A stretch of 64,000 bases of DNA from Ceratopteris richardii (lineage: Eukaryota > Streptophyta > Polypodiopsida > Polypodiales > Pteridaceae), in the NCBI GenBank assembly GCA_020310875.1, contig CM035437.1, positions 50,984,027 through 51,048,026 on the forward strand. The letters run 5' to 3'. A model generated the notes under the pieces. It was not told where the DNA came from. It saw nothing but the letters and a program-made list of their open reading frames with translations, and did not search any database. Below are positions 37,030 to 48,692 of the stretch, one piece after another. The first letter of the stretch is position 1. Each line of letters starts with the position of its first letter. The position numbers and the translations under genes are program-made.

Positions 37030-37811
37030 TCATGAGTATTTGAAGTCGTTGGATAGTCTTTATGTATGGATGTGATTGACCAATGTACTCTGGCAGAAAA
37101 AGACAAAGTATACAATCAAATCATTTGAAAGATATGGGGAAAACGAAGAGAGAGAAGAATCGCGTGGGTAGACGACGTCCGTAGGATTTTTTTGCATGAA
37201 CGAACCCGATTTGGGCAAGTATGTCTGGCAGAAAATGACAAAATAAGGCTCATCAAATGCATGGGAAGTGGGAAAAGCAAGACTCGGACTGCATGGGGAT
37301 GCGAGCAAACGTACTCCATCGGATCTTCTATGATCGGACGTCTCCAAGGAAAGCTGAAGGAATCGAAAGCACAACAATTTCTATATCTATTGTTATGGGA
37401 GTTGCTTGCACTCCTCCACCAAGACCTGAGATGGATGGAATCTCAATGGGAACTTCTTACGATGCATTGCAAAGGCAACTTTGAGCTGAGCAAAACACAT
37501 AATAGAGCGCTAATTCCAACTTGAACAAGAGAGAGGTTAACATACTATTAAAGATATAGCGTGAAAGTGCTTATAAGCACTTATTATTACAACAAAGAAA
37601 ACACAAAGATGAAAGTGATGAGAACTATGGTGTTTAAAGCACCATTATTATACATTGCAATGAAACAAAAATGATTATGAAAGAAAATGGAGATATTAGA
37701 AATGTTAAATAAGACAACGGATAGTGCTTAGAAACACTCTTATCATGAAGGGAGGGACGGAGGTATTAAAGGAAAAATGCATCTATGATAATGATGATGA
37801 AGAAACCTGAA
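37030..37811. other. Unassigned DNA right of the copia F break
   Basis: Open frames at 37192-37524 (110 codons) and 37257-37484 overlap and have no recognisable domain. The words CTGGCAGAAAA-GACAAA recur at about 37089 and 37229. The left part of this stretch may be the inner end of the inverted LTR-like sequence. Confidence 0.35.
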
Positions 37812-38123
37812 GACAAAGCACTACTACTCTGATCACATGCACACATCTAACAAGCTATGGAGGAAGGAACAAGAGGTAACAAAACATGATGAAATGAATT
37901 AAAGTAGAAATAAGAATGACTTACAAAGGATGCTTTATGATCATGATGACTCCATGAGGGAGTGCACACTCTTGGCAATGGGCTAGAGTGAATGAGCTTG
38001 TGAGGAGCGAAGGGAGGCCTTGCTCATAAGGACTTTGGAAGAATTCCCGTGCATGTGGGATAAATGAGCTTGCATGAGTGAACAAAGACTTGGACAAAAG
38101 GGTGGAACATGGAACTCTTAACA
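37812..38123 (-). mobile_element. LTR-like sequence, inverted copy of 33178-33492
   Basis: Reading leftward from 38123 on the minus strand it begins TGTTAAGAGTTCCATG and follows the plus-strand copy for about 310 bp with scattered differences and small indels. The opposite orientation means the two are not the LTR pair of one simple element. Confidence 0.55.
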
Positions 38124-38465
38124 CTATGGAGGCCCGAATTGCACATGGTTTAAAGAAGGAAATAGGCAAGCATGTTTTGTTCCACCCTTCTCATTATTTC
38201 CATACTTTGCATTCGTTTCAATTTTTCTTTGTGTGCAAAACTAGATGGAGCTTTGAATGATTGGGGTAGGGATTGAAGCACAAATGGATTCCCCTCTTTT
38301 AAGATTCAGTTGGGATAAAATACCCCTTCTGAATAAAGAGACAAATTAGAGAGATGAAGACCATGATCCTTGAGATTGATCATGAAGCACGAGGGAAAAC
38401 CCCAAGCTATATATCTCCATCCGTTTCCAAGGACTAAAATGGCTTTTAAGGAGAGGAGAGAACAT
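38124..38465. other. Intergenic DNA between two LTR-like sequences
   Basis: No gene or repeat end recognised. Confidence 0.4.
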
Positions 38466-38891
38466 TGTATAACTATATGGGTCTAAGGGGTAAAACCCTT
38501 GGGTTTCTTAGCGTATAACCCTTGGGATTTATGATTTATTTACCCCTTTTAGATGGGTCTTGAACCTTAGAGTTGATTCTCTAAGGTTAAGTACTTTAAG
38601 CTTGATTGGAAGCTTCTCCTAACCACATGATTTGTACATGAAATCTTGAAGGGTCTTCTTTTAGAAGGCATGTGATTTCATGTGATTTATTATGCTTGAA
38701 AACCATGTGATCACCTTGGGAGCCCATGTGATGGAAGGTACACATGTCCACTTGGGAAGGACTTACCCCCTTACTCTTGAAGTTTTTTATATTGAAGGGG
38801 TTGGTTGGGTGGAAGGTGCATCTCTCTTCCTAGTGTGGTTTTTCCTAGCTAATTAGTTATCTTGTGTGTGGAGGCTATGGAGCTCTACACA
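38466..38891 (+). mobile_element. Solo LTR, same family as 7141-7568
   Basis: The 426-bp sequence begins TGTATAACTA and ends CTACACA, and is flanked by ACAT on both sides (38462-38465 and 38892-38895), a 4-bp target duplication. No primer-binding site or coding sequence follows, so this is a solo LTR. Confidence 0.7.
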
Positions 38892-38895
38892 ACAT

Positions 38896-39599
38896 AGGCC
38901 TTGGGTTCATGTGTTGTAAGAAGCTTGGGATGTAGAGCATGATTTTACTCAAACCCAAGGCAAAGCTTCTAGAATGTTCTAATTTGAGTTAAATAGGATA
39001 CTTGGAGCACATCTTACGACATGGCTGGCACTTGGTAACACAGTATTCACTTGTGGAAGTCAGTAGACCTTTGGATAGATCTACCTTTGGAGAGATCTAT
39101 AGATAGAGGTATCAAATTGGGAAGAATCACCCTCTCATGAATGTGGTATCAACGCCATTGGTATCAAAGCCCTTGGCCTTTGGATGGAGGTATCTTGAAG
39201 ATCTACATCAATTTTTTTGTCAAGTTTTTCAATATGTTACCATGCAAATTGGTTGTCATTGCCATGTTGCAAAAGAGAGAACGGTCTACATCAAACATCA
39301 AGGTTATGGAATCTCTTCGGAGTACAAGTAGAGAGTGTTCAAACTTTATAGGTAGCCTATAGAGGCCCACGTGGTAGCCCCAACATGTACGAGAACAGAT
39401 TTAAGTGAAGTACAACACTACTCACGAGGGCTCTTTCCTCCATCTTGAGAGTTGTGAAGAATAGTTGCTTTGATTGCCAATATTAGGACCTATGGGAATT
39501 TTCCATATGGTTGTGGTGAAATCATTATTCCTTTCTTCATTATATATTCCATCCTTGGTTGTGTACAATCACCAATGGGATATTTGCTCGCACATGGGT
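38896..39599. other. Intergenic DNA with TTGGTATCAAAGCCC near 39160
   Basis: The word near 39160 resembles a tRNA primer-binding site, but no LTR end precedes it. A small region near 39145-39165 repeats GGTATCAA. No gene recognised. Confidence 0.35.
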
Positions 39600-40135
39600 G
39601 CATTCTATGTATGTGCAAGGAGTGCCCCTTTTTGTTCTTCATACACTTTCAAAAGAAAATAAGCATAGCTACCAATAGTTCTTAATTTGGAGAAATCCTT
39701 CTTGAACTCATTTTCTCTTCAATTTTGGATAAAATTTGGACAAAATCTGTAAGGAGTGCCCCTTAGTTTGGAGTTTCTCTTTTCCCCTCCTCTTCATCGT
39801 AATGGAGAAATCCTTCTTGAACTCATTTTCTCTTCAATTTTACATCAAATTTGAGAGCTAATTTTTATTGTGTCATTCTTTTGGAGAACTCTAAGAAGAG
39901 AAGATAGAGAGAAAGATGTATATGCATTCTATGAATGTCCAAGGAGTGCCCCTTTTGGTTCATACACTTTCGAAAGAAAATAAGCATAGCTACCAATAGT
40001 TCTTAATTTGGAGAAATCCTTCTTGAACTCGTTTTCTCTTCAATTTTGGATAAAATTTGAGAGCTATTTTTTATTGTGCCATTCTTTTGGAGAACTCTAA
40101 AAAGAGAAGATAGAGAGAAAGATGTCATGTACATG
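39600..40135. repeat. Imperfect tandem repeat, about 2.5 units
   Basis: The phrase GAAATCCTTCTTGAACTC followed by TTTCTCTTCAATTTT occurs three times (near 39694, 39808 and 40013). GAGTGCCCCTT and the AAGAAAATAAGCATAGCTACC stretch occur twice. Units are about 115 and 205 bp, so a larger unit was duplicated and one part partly lost. Confidence 0.8.
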
Positions 40136-40544
40136 ATGAAAAGGAAACGACACAATCATGGAAGAATGAAGGAAAACCATCTTTCATTTTTTCTCTTATC
40201 CAAAGGAAGCATGGCAAGGATTTCAAGCTTCTCGAAGGAACATGATCAGGGAGAGATGCAAAGCTATTTTTTATAATGTTACTTATAGCTTGGTAAACGA
40301 ATAAAACGACAAGACAGAAGGGTAATGCAATGAAGATTGATTTTTTTCCAAGGACCAAAGGAAGCATGTGGCTGTTTATCCAATCTAAGTGTTCTCCAAA
40401 TTATGTGTGATTTCAATACTTTCTTGCCATGGCTAATATTTACTTTGGTTAGATGATAGTAGAGTCATAGTGAAAGACTTCAAATTTTGTTGTTGTAGGA
40501 AGTTAATAGGCAAACATAGATGTAGAAAAAACATCTAACACGAT
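40136..40544. other. Intergenic DNA, no gene recognised
   Basis: Short frames only; no motif seen. Confidence 0.4.
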
Positions 40545-40770
40545 CCACATCCTATTGGTGGTTTGGTAAAGCGTTGGCCTCTTCAAGAGGATCTCCAAAG
40601 TTCAACCCCCCTAACTGAACATGTAATCACTTTGGCCAGTTTAAACCAATTGTTACCCAACCTACCAATGGTAACCCAATTTAATCCCTACCTTGTGGGA
40701 TGAGGGGGTCCCTTGTACTTTCAAGGTTGAAACTTGGCGGAGTAGGCACCTATCAAACCTCCTATCAAGC
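40545..40770 (+). mobile_element. Old SINE-like copy
   Basis: It has a SINE-type head with GGTTTGGTAAAGCGTTGGCC and an AAGTTCAACCCCCC word in the place of a B box, and a tail TTGTGGGATGAGGGGGTCCC...GGAGTAGGCACC...AACCTCC. This follows the order of the SINEs at 48-53 kb but is far more diverged and lacks a clear poly-A and target duplication. Confidence 0.5.
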
Positions 40771-41944
40771 ACTTGTTTGTATGCATACACTGAAAAGAGT
40801 GGATATATATGTATTTCTCTTCATAGAGAATGGTTTAATCGTTTTGATGTACCCATTGATTGTAGCCATCAATGGCCTTCTTATTCCCCATGTAATTTCC
40901 ATTTCTTGAATCCACATCACCCATTAAGATTGATCCCATAACCTTTGCACCATTTCAAGCCGAAGTCCAAAGTTCAACCCCCTTCAATTGGAAGTCCAAA
41001 GTTCAACCACCCTAACTAAACATGTAATCACTTGTGGGATACAAGGGGGTCCCATATGTACTATGTTCACTCACTTGTACAAGTATACTTTCAAAGTTGA
41101 AGCACCATAACCTCTACACCATCATAATGAAGCCTCCATCTCTACCATTTCCTATAATGCCATCCAAAAACAACCCAAATATGCAAGGAAGAGGTACCAA
41201 AACAAGATCAAACACTATGGTTGATTCCTTCACCTCTGCAAGATCATACGGATGCCTCCATCCCTTCCATTTCCTACATTCTTCTTCCCCATGAAATTTC
41301 CATCTCATGAATCCACATCATCCATTCCTACCTTCTTCATCCCCATGTAATTTCCATCTCACAAATCCAAATTACCGACTATGATTGATCAATAAAACCT
41401 CATCCCATTAATCATCGCCATTCGTCTCCTTCCTACTTGTTCCATGTAATTTCCATCTCATGAATCCACCACTCCCTATCCACTCCACCTACCCAACCGA
41501 ACCTCTCGTTCGCCCTCAATCAGATGGTACCAAAAGCAAAACGATTGATGGCGACAATGGTAACAAAATAAGAAAAGAGAGATTGTCAATCAAGGGCAAA
41601 CTAAAAGAATAGAAAGAATAATATCAAAAAGTACCATAGATCAAGGACAAACTAGAATAGGAAGAATAATATCAAAAAATATCACAAACGCTCGAGATCG
41701 CACAGTAGACGAAGAGCATGTGGCACTTTCATTGCTCGTGAAACATTCTTCAAAAGGAAATTAAAAGTGGAAGCAAATTATTTCACTTGCATTCTAATAG
41801 AACAAGAATTCATGATGGAAGTTTCTTTTTCTTTTGAAACGAAGTTCAACGGAAGCCTAATAATCTCCTTGAACTTAAATCTGTTGAAAAAACAAATGTA
41901 CGAATGAAGGGTGTTATACCCATGGGACACCCTATCCCACAAAG
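40771..41944. other. Intergenic DNA with SINE-tail fragments
   Basis: Tail-like words lie at about 40980-41100 (AAAGTTCAACCACCC, TTGTGGGATACAAGGGGGTCCC; plus) and about 41912-41942 (ATACCCATGGGACACCCTATCCCACA; minus). The words CCATCTCATGAATCCAC and CATGTAATTTCCATCTC recur several times between 40890 and 41470. No gene recognised. Confidence 0.45.
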
Positions 41945-43360
41945 GAAAGGTTAAACTATCAAACCATTACAAAGAAAGAGCCGCCTAAAGACATCTAGTT
42001 TGAACTACCTGAAAGCATTACAAGGATAGATTGCTCACCTTGGTGCAAGCAAGTCTATAACCCATGGACAAAACACACAATGTTCACCTCAAGAGGTGAA
42101 TGTCAAACCAACTCTCTCACAGATTTTGGACAACTTAATAGCAATAACTTTATCTCTAAAATACGACACCTATGACAACTATTTAAAATGAAGGGGTTAA
42201 AGTATCGAAGCATTACTAGGAAAGGGCTGCCGAAAGACATCTAGTTTCAACTACCTAAAGGCATTACATGGATAGATTGAACACCTTGGTGCAAGCAACT
42301 CGACAACCCATGGGGACGAAACACACAACATTCACATGGTGAATGCCCAACCAACTCTCTTATAGGTTTTGGACAACTTAATAACAACAACTTTATCTCT
42401 GAAGTACGACCCCTATGACAACTACTTGTCGAAGCATTACTAGGAAAGGACTACTTAAAGACATCTAGTTTGAACTGCATGAAGGCACACAAATACATTG
42501 ACGTGCAAGCAAGTTGAACAACCCATAGGGACTAAACACACAAAATTCACCTCAAGAGATGAAGGGGCTAAACTATCGAAGCATTACTAAGAAAGGACTA
42601 CCCTAAAAGCTTGTAGTTTCAATTGCCTAAATGCATTACATGAATAGATCGACCACCCTGGTCGAAGCATGTCCAACAGCAAATAGAGACTAAGTGCACT
42701 ACCTCTACCTCAAGAGGTGAGTGCCCAACCAACTCTCCTACAAGTTTTCACTAACTTAACAAGCTTGAAGCATTACTACCTAAAAGCTTGTAGTTTCAAT
42801 TGCCTAAAAGCATTACATGGATAGGTCGAAGCATGTCCAATAACAAATAGAGACTAAGTGCACGACCTCTGCCTCAAGAGGTGAGCGCACAACCAACTCT
42901 CCTACAAGTTTTCAATAACCTAACATGCAGTTAAACTGTCGACACATTGCTAGGAAAGGACTGCCTAAAAGCATCTAGTTTCAATTGCCTGAACGCATTA
43001 CATGGATAGATTGACCACCCTAGTCGAAGCATGTCCAATAGCAAATAGAGACTAAAATACACAACCTCCACCTCAAAAGGTGAGGGTCCAACCAACTCTT
43101 CTACAAGTATTCGTTAACTATACAAGTGACATCTAGTTTCAACTGCCTAAAGGCATTACACGAGTACTTAAAAGGGTTTACACTATGGAAGCATCACTAG
43201 GAAAGGACTACCAAAAAACATCTAGTTTCAATCGCTTGAAAGCATCACATGGATAGATTGACCTCCCTGGCGTACCATGTCCAACAGCAAATAGAAACTA
43301 AACACACAACCTCTACCTCAAGAGATGAGTACCCAACCAACTCTTCTACAAGTATTCATA
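41945..43360. repeat. Irregular tandem array, about eight degenerate units
   Basis: Units begin around CATCTAGTTTCAACTGCCT (or CTTGTAGTTTCAATTGCC) near 41990, 42236, 42462, 42608, 42785, 42972, 43125 and 43220, so spacing varies from about 95 to 246 bp. Most also carry GCATTAC-TGGATAGATTGA, AAGCATTACTAGGAAAGGACT and CACCTCAAGAGGTGA-TGCCCAACCAACTC. The last word resembles the minus strand of the SINE head. Confidence 0.8.
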
Positions 43361-43649
43361 CACTTAACAAGCAACACCTTAGTCTCCAAAATAGAAGCCT
43401 TAAAAAACAACTTAAAAGATTGTCCCTGAAGTCTCTGAAGTTTCAATTGCGAAGACAAAAGTTCGAGGGCAGGGGAAAGAAACCAGCAAGACAGTCACAC
43501 GAGGCAAATGCAAAAGGAGCACACAAGAAACCATATTGGAAGTTCGAGCCCTAACAAAAACTAAAGGCACGGGAGAAGGCACAAGAAAGAAAAACATGTC
43601 CTAAGCATGCATCCAAGGCGAGGATTCCATGAACTTGAGAGCCTTATTC

Positions 43650-44160
43650 TCCTTTACTTGAGCAATGGTCAACAAGGATGGGTACTTCCTCAAAAGGTCC
43701 ACAATGATTGGATTGTACCCGAGCCTCCCAAAGACCCTTGAGGTGTGTGTCCTTTACTTGGCAATGGTCAATGAGGATGGATACCTCCTCCAAAGGTCCA
43801 TTAGGATTGGATTGTACCCGAGCCTCCCAAAAGACACTTAAGACTCCCAAATAGAGTCAACACAAGTGGGAAGCATGCATGCAAGGTGAAGATCCCATGA
43901 ACTTTGTCCTTCACTTGAGCAATGGTTAGGATTGGATTGTACCCAAGCCTCCCAAAAGACACTTAAGACTCCCAAATAGAGTCAACACAAGTGGGAAGTA
44001 TGCATGCAAGGTGAAGATCCCATGAACTTGAGAGCCTTCTTTGTCCTTCACTTGAGCAATGGTCAATGAGGATAGCTACTTCCTCCAACAACCACTATGA
44101 TTCGATTGTACCCGAACCTCCCAAAAGACACTTCAGCTCCCTGAAGACTCTTCCAAAGGC
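43650..44160. repeat. Second degenerate tandem array, about four units
   Basis: The words TTGAGCAATGGTCAA, TCCTCCAAAGGTCC, GGATTGGATTGTACCCGAGCC and CCCAAAAGACACTTAAGACTC recur in the same order. Two middle units share a near-identical run with GAGTCAACACAAGTGGGAAG and GCATGCAAGGTGAAGATCCC. Confidence 0.8.
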
Positions 44161-45505
44161 AATAAGACTCACTTTCTGCCCACAAGGCCACCTGTCCATC
44201 TTTCTTCACTATATACTACTTAAAAAACTCTCTAAAGAGTGAAAATTGACTCAAAACACAGAATGGGTAGCAAGCAGCCTATAAAAGCTCACTTGGGACT
44301 GCTAAAAAAGGCAGTAGTGTCCTTTCTTTTATATCCCTGATTGAAAATGGAATTCTTTGAAAATTGATCAATTGAGACTACCTACAAGGCATTAATGCCC
44401 CTCTTCTTGGCACTAACCAATGTGGAATCAAACACGTGCCCTTAGGACTCGCTTGAGACTACAAGGCTACCATGTCCCTCTTCTTGGTAGAGAACTCCTC
44501 AAGGACTTGTTTTGAGACTACCGATAGGCCTCAAACACTCATAATTAATAACGAACTCCAGCAAGGCTCACTTGGGACTTCCCCAAAGGAATTTGGTGTT
44601 CCTTTGTTTGGATATTAAACAATGGGAATCAACCTGCACATTGCTAATAAGTCACTTGACAAGTTGCAACAATCAATGGAGGTCAACCTCAACACTCACG
44701 TGGGACTTCCACAAGGGGATCAAACATACCATAAGGGAATCAAATCAAAGAAGCCCCTGAAACTCCTCCAAAGTGAATATGAATCGTCCCAAAATGCACA
44801 ATCGGTAACAGACCCATGCACATGATCTTCATTCAATCTCCCTCATGCTTAGGCAATGACCGATACACCAAAATAGCACAAGCACTCTTTCAAGCGCTGC
44901 ATTGTAGAACTAAAGCTCTGCTGTGCAACGAGTTTTTCATGTGCCAGCAAGTTTCAGATATTCTTGTATTGTCATCTTCGCCGCTGTTGTATCCACTCAC
45001 TGATTTGGGTTCTAGAAGAAAGATCGATGAAAATTTGTCAAGTGACATCTGGAAAACTCGTATGCACAATGTAATCTTGACTATGTACAATATATATTTT
45101 GGGAGCAAGATTTGCGCCTTCGTTTCTAAGGCCAGCGATGCATGTACACAGATTTACAATTAATTTTTCGGCCATGCAAAGCAATGAATATTGTATGAGA
45201 GGGAACCCAAGCTATCCCTATTCTCAGATCCACTGATATTCTTAGACTCTGTAGAAGACCAAACAAAATGAATTCAGAAAGGCATAGATCAAGCTGCAAA
45301 AAATACACGTCTGACGGCGGCTCTAGATGTAGCGGTTGGAGTAGAAAGCATCAAAAATGATAAATAGGGATCAGCGCGAGGAGAAGCATCTCTAATTGCG
45401 GCAGGAGGGTAATTTTTCATGTGAAAGAAAAGAGGCAGTCAGCTCGATTTTGACCGGGTGAGGATGCATGAATATGGAGTTAACGACGGGAGCATAATTT
45501 CTGTT
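44161..45505. other. Intergenic DNA downstream of the two-exon gene; a possible extra exon
   Basis: On the minus strand a TTTCCAG acceptor near 45055 opens a frame running to 44890 (MSLDKFSSIF, SVSGYNSGEDDN). It could be an alternative last exon or a separate transcript, but nothing ties it to the gene to the right. The left part (44161-44800) has degenerate repeats related to the array at 43650-44160. Confidence 0.35.
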
Positions 45506-47361
45506 TCAAGCTTCAGCCAAATTTCTGAGCTTGTAGCGCTTGGCCACAATATGTAGCCTCAATCTGTACTTGCATTTGGAAGCTCCTTGCATGAAGCGTT
45601 CCATCACCTGGTATGCACAGCAGATCAATGCATGAGCTCATATCGATTAACATGAACAGACTTCGACATCCGACCAGGCATTCAGCTTCATTCGCGAAAT
45701 AAGGAGAGTGTGTTCACAAAGCAGAACTGTCAGATGCAAGCACCTTTCATCCGTTCTTCATTAGCGTGCACGTTCTATGGTGAAACAGGTCAAAGTGATC
45801 ATGTGCAGATAGAATTCATACGAGCAGAGAACCAAATGCTCAAGAAGGAACATTTGCACACGACTCCGCATTTCTATCCTCGTTCCGAGAAACATGAATT
45901 GAATTGATCATCAAAACAAATGTTCACCGGTAAATATACTAGTAAGGCTTGTCGCCAAGACATTCACATAAGAATTTCAGTCATCTTGTATGACATTCAA
46001 CAATCACATTTCAATGTGAAGGTAGAAGTCTCATCTACTATCCCTTCGTATGCAGGTGCATTCGTATTCGTATAGAGAAGCTTACGCCCGCTCATGAGAA
46101 GGGCCATAGTCGCTTGTACAGAAAGTATACGCACACGCACAGCACGGGATGTGCAAGAGGAAACAAGTATTACTGCTATAGAAATGCTATTATGTGCATG
46201 GAAACGCCTTAAAATCCGCTCACTAAAGTGAAGAAGAGGATGCTATGCTGAGGGATGGATCTGATCAGACACACGGGATCAATCAGAAATGAATATCACT
46301 GGAGCTGCTGCTTCACGCATTCTGCTCACCCTTCATGCATGGAGCTTCAAAAAGAAATGCTTCTGGACACAGGAAAATGCTCGCCCCAATACAAAATGCT
46401 TCTGGGGAAATGAGGAAAGACATATTCATGTGTTGATAGGAAAACTTGCTCCCAATACAAACTATGAATGACATGCCTCAAGAACGCCATAGATGCAGAA
46501 CGAACTACAAAAGGCACAATAATGCGTTCATAGAAAAAGATGCATATGCATGGGTTGATATGAAAAGTACTTCCCAATACAAGCTATGGATGACATGTAT
46601 CAAGAACTCCATTATGCGAAGAGCAAGGCATCAGATATTGTGCGAGGACTTACGTAACAATGATAGGTCAAATACACGGAGCATGAACTTTACGGATTGA
46701 AAACACATATATTCAGTCTGATGCAGATAACCATACTCATACCTAGCCATGGAAACTTCACAAATGTCTCTCCACGCTCGCAGTTTCAGGGCATCCGCAG
46801 TGACAGGACAAACATGGAGAGAGTAAAGAATAATCGGTCTTACAGGTTCCTGTAAACAAGCCTACCTTTCGCAGCTTAAAAGTTAACGTTAACTTCCCGC
46901 AGTAGAGAAGGGAAAGGTACGAGTGTGCATACCTTGTCGGCCACCGTCGGAAGGTGGGCAGCGCGCTTAAAGCGAGGCTTTCCCCTGCGGAGAGAGGCTA
47001 TGGTCGAGCGGGAACGAGAAACCTGAGGAGTCAGCAATGGAGTGCATGCGTCTATGGACTCGGAACGCGCAGAGGAGGGGCGAGCAGGCTGCTCCTGTAG
47101 TATCTGGGTGCCCAAATGGACCTGTTTGCAAGAACCCATATTAAAACAAGAAACGAGGGCGAACTCCGAGAGGTCCCCCTCGTCAACGCCTGCTGCGCCG
47201 GAGGCTGAGAGATCAGGGAACTTATACAGCAGGCGCTGCGAGGCGGCTTTGCTCACCATCTGGACATGCTTCTGTACGATCGCCGAAGGAGTCGAAGAAG
47301 AGTGAGCCGACGGACAAAGTGAGGAACGAGGGGGTGTGAAAGTGCCTGATGTGGGCTTCAT
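45506..47361 (-). CDS. Putative two-exon host gene, 176-residue basic protein of unknown function
   Basis: Exon 1 is 47361 to 46933 (143 codons from ATG to ...VADK), with donor AAG|GTATGC. Exon 2 is 45607 to 45506, with acceptor CATACCAG|GTG, 33 codons and a TGA. Both junctions are phase 0 and the intron is 1325 bp. The N-terminal half is Ser/Pro-rich; residues about 113-143 are basic (SRSRSTIASLRRGKPRFKR). The second exon is very basic with spaced hydrophobics (MERFMQGASKCKYRLRLHIV), which could form an amphipathic helix. Exon 1 is clearly higher in GC than its surroundings and is not repetitive, as expected for a gene. I do not recognise the family. The intron carries a local repeat (46420-46640). 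Splicing is predicted by eye; more exons are possible. Confidence 0.5.
46420..46640. repeat. Local tandem duplication, unit about 118 bp, inside the predicted intron
   Basis: CATATTCATGTGTTGATAGG...CAATACAAACTATGAATGACATG near 46420 recurs as CATATGCATGGGTTGATATG...CAATACAAGCTATGGATGACATG near 46540, with scattered changes. Confidence 0.75.
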
Positions 47362-48321
47362 GTCAGCGGAGCCTCAGAAGTAGACAAGGCAAAGGAAGAT
47401 GACGACGACGGCGGCGACGACCGATCGGAGCGTCCTCTGTACAGATGGTGGGCAATGCCAGCCTTTGGTCGGCTGCTTATTCCTGACTTAACACAGAGAC
47501 CTCAGACGAAGGCGATAGTGAATGACGAGCTCGTCAGAATCAAGAAACGTGGACGATCAGAGATGCTTTCTCTGAACAGGTTCAGACAATCGTGAGTTGC
47601 CCCAATATATACATGAAAGAGAGAGAGAATGAGAGAGAGGTAGGTAGTCCGACAAATTGCAATGTGAGAGGGGAGGTCTATTGCTGTATGTGTAAGAGAG
47701 AGAAAAAGACGCTAATCGTGTTGCTTTGCACTTGATTTGCTCAACGGTAAGATAAAGAACAGGCTTCAGCCAGAACCCAAATTGCGTGAGAGCGAGAGAG
47801 AGGCGGAGTGGGCGACTGGCTGCCTTATTAGAACCCAAATTGCGTGAGAGCGAGAGAGAGGCGGAGTGGGCGACTGGCTGCCTTATTAGGCTTCTCCTTC
47901 TAACGTCTCTTGCCTTCTTCATTCATCCACGCTTCTCGTTCTTACCACTTCCTCAACCTCTCAGAGATAATCAGAATCAAAATCGTCCGACTGAAACTTC
48001 GAAATTAATAATCTCATCCACCACCCACATCACGACTCTGATGTATTGTCATTCCCGAGGAACGAGAGCAGCTGGGAAACGCCGTCGTCGCGTAAATCCA
48101 TGCAGCTATGAATTGCGTTCATCAGGATTCAGGAATGTCGGTTCATGGCGCAAACTAAGTGGTTTTGTGTTGAGCTTTCTGATAAGGTTGGATTCCCTGC
48201 AGTATGGTTGGGATGACTCAAAGTTTTTTTTTTTTTTTTTTTTTTTTTAAGTTTAAGGTGGAAGCGTTTATCTTTAAGGAATTCATAGATATATCCAGTC
48301 AAGATTTTCTTTTTTTTAAGC
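47362..48321. other. Likely promoter/5' region of the minus-strand gene, possibly bidirectional
   Basis: This stretch has higher GC, GA-rich blocks and no transposon motif until a poly-T run at 48226-48248. A plus-strand frame at 47786-48250 (154 codons) reads through a 58-bp duplication and into the poly-T, so it is probably not a gene as it stands. A transcript diverging to the right is possible. From about 48250 a 71-bp unit (AAGGTGGAAGCGTTTATCTTTAA) is repeated twice. Confidence 0.4.
47773..47888. repeat. Perfect 58-bp tandem duplication
   Basis: GAACCCAAATTGCGTGAGAG and the following 38 bp (47773-47830) are repeated exactly at 47831-47888. Confidence 0.95.
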
Positions 48322-48385
48322 TTAAGGTGGAAGCGTTTATCTTTAAAGAACTCATAGACATGTCCAGCCAAGATTTGAACTCAGA

Positions 48386-48692
48386 GTCCCGGTTCGCTGG
48401 CCTGATGGTTGGGCCCCTCGCCTCTTGAGGCGAGGGCGAGGGTTCAACCCCTGGCAGCAACATGTAGGGACATATGAATCCCAGAAACTGTTGTATGTGG
48501 CTATTGGCCATCGTTTGACTATCCCCGCGGTAGTTGTGACCGCCGTTCAACCCAGTCTTGTAAACCCTTGCTCTTGTGGGATAAGGGGGGTCCCATGGGT
48601 ACTATGCCCTTCCTTGTATAGTTGCAATTTCAAAGTTAAAGTCTGGGAGAGTAGCTCTCGGCCAAACCTTCATTTTAAAATTAAAAAAAAAA
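48386..48692 (+). mobile_element. SINE (full-length, duplication copy 1 only)
   Basis: A 307-bp tRNA-type SINE. It has an A-box-like GGCCTGATGGTTGGGCCCC, a B box GGTTCAACCCC (48441-48451), a body with GGTAGTTGTGACCGCCGTTC, a tail with TTGTGGGATAAGGGGGGTCC and a terminal poly-A. It is flanked by a 15-bp target duplication AGATTTGAACTCAGA (48371-48385 and 48693-48707). The matching empty site is at about 52135 in copy 2. Confidence 0.9.

Noticed and set aside
37192-37524. 110-codon open frame
   Set aside because: It overlaps another frame of similar length, has no domain, and lies in decayed element sequence.
39155-39175. Primer-binding site TTGGTATCAAAGCCC
   Set aside because: No LTR end lies directly upstream and no gag follows.
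43249-43554. 101-codon Lys/Arg-rich frame
   Set aside because: It starts inside the tandem array and has no motif.
47786-48250. 154-codon plus-strand frame
   Set aside because: It reads through a perfect 58-bp duplication and ends in Phe codons from a poly-T run; unlikely to be a real protein in this form.
48386-48460. A tRNA gene at the B-box word GGTTCAACCCC
   Set aside because: The 5' part does not fold as a tRNA acceptor and the sequence continues into a 300-bp SINE with poly-A and target duplication.
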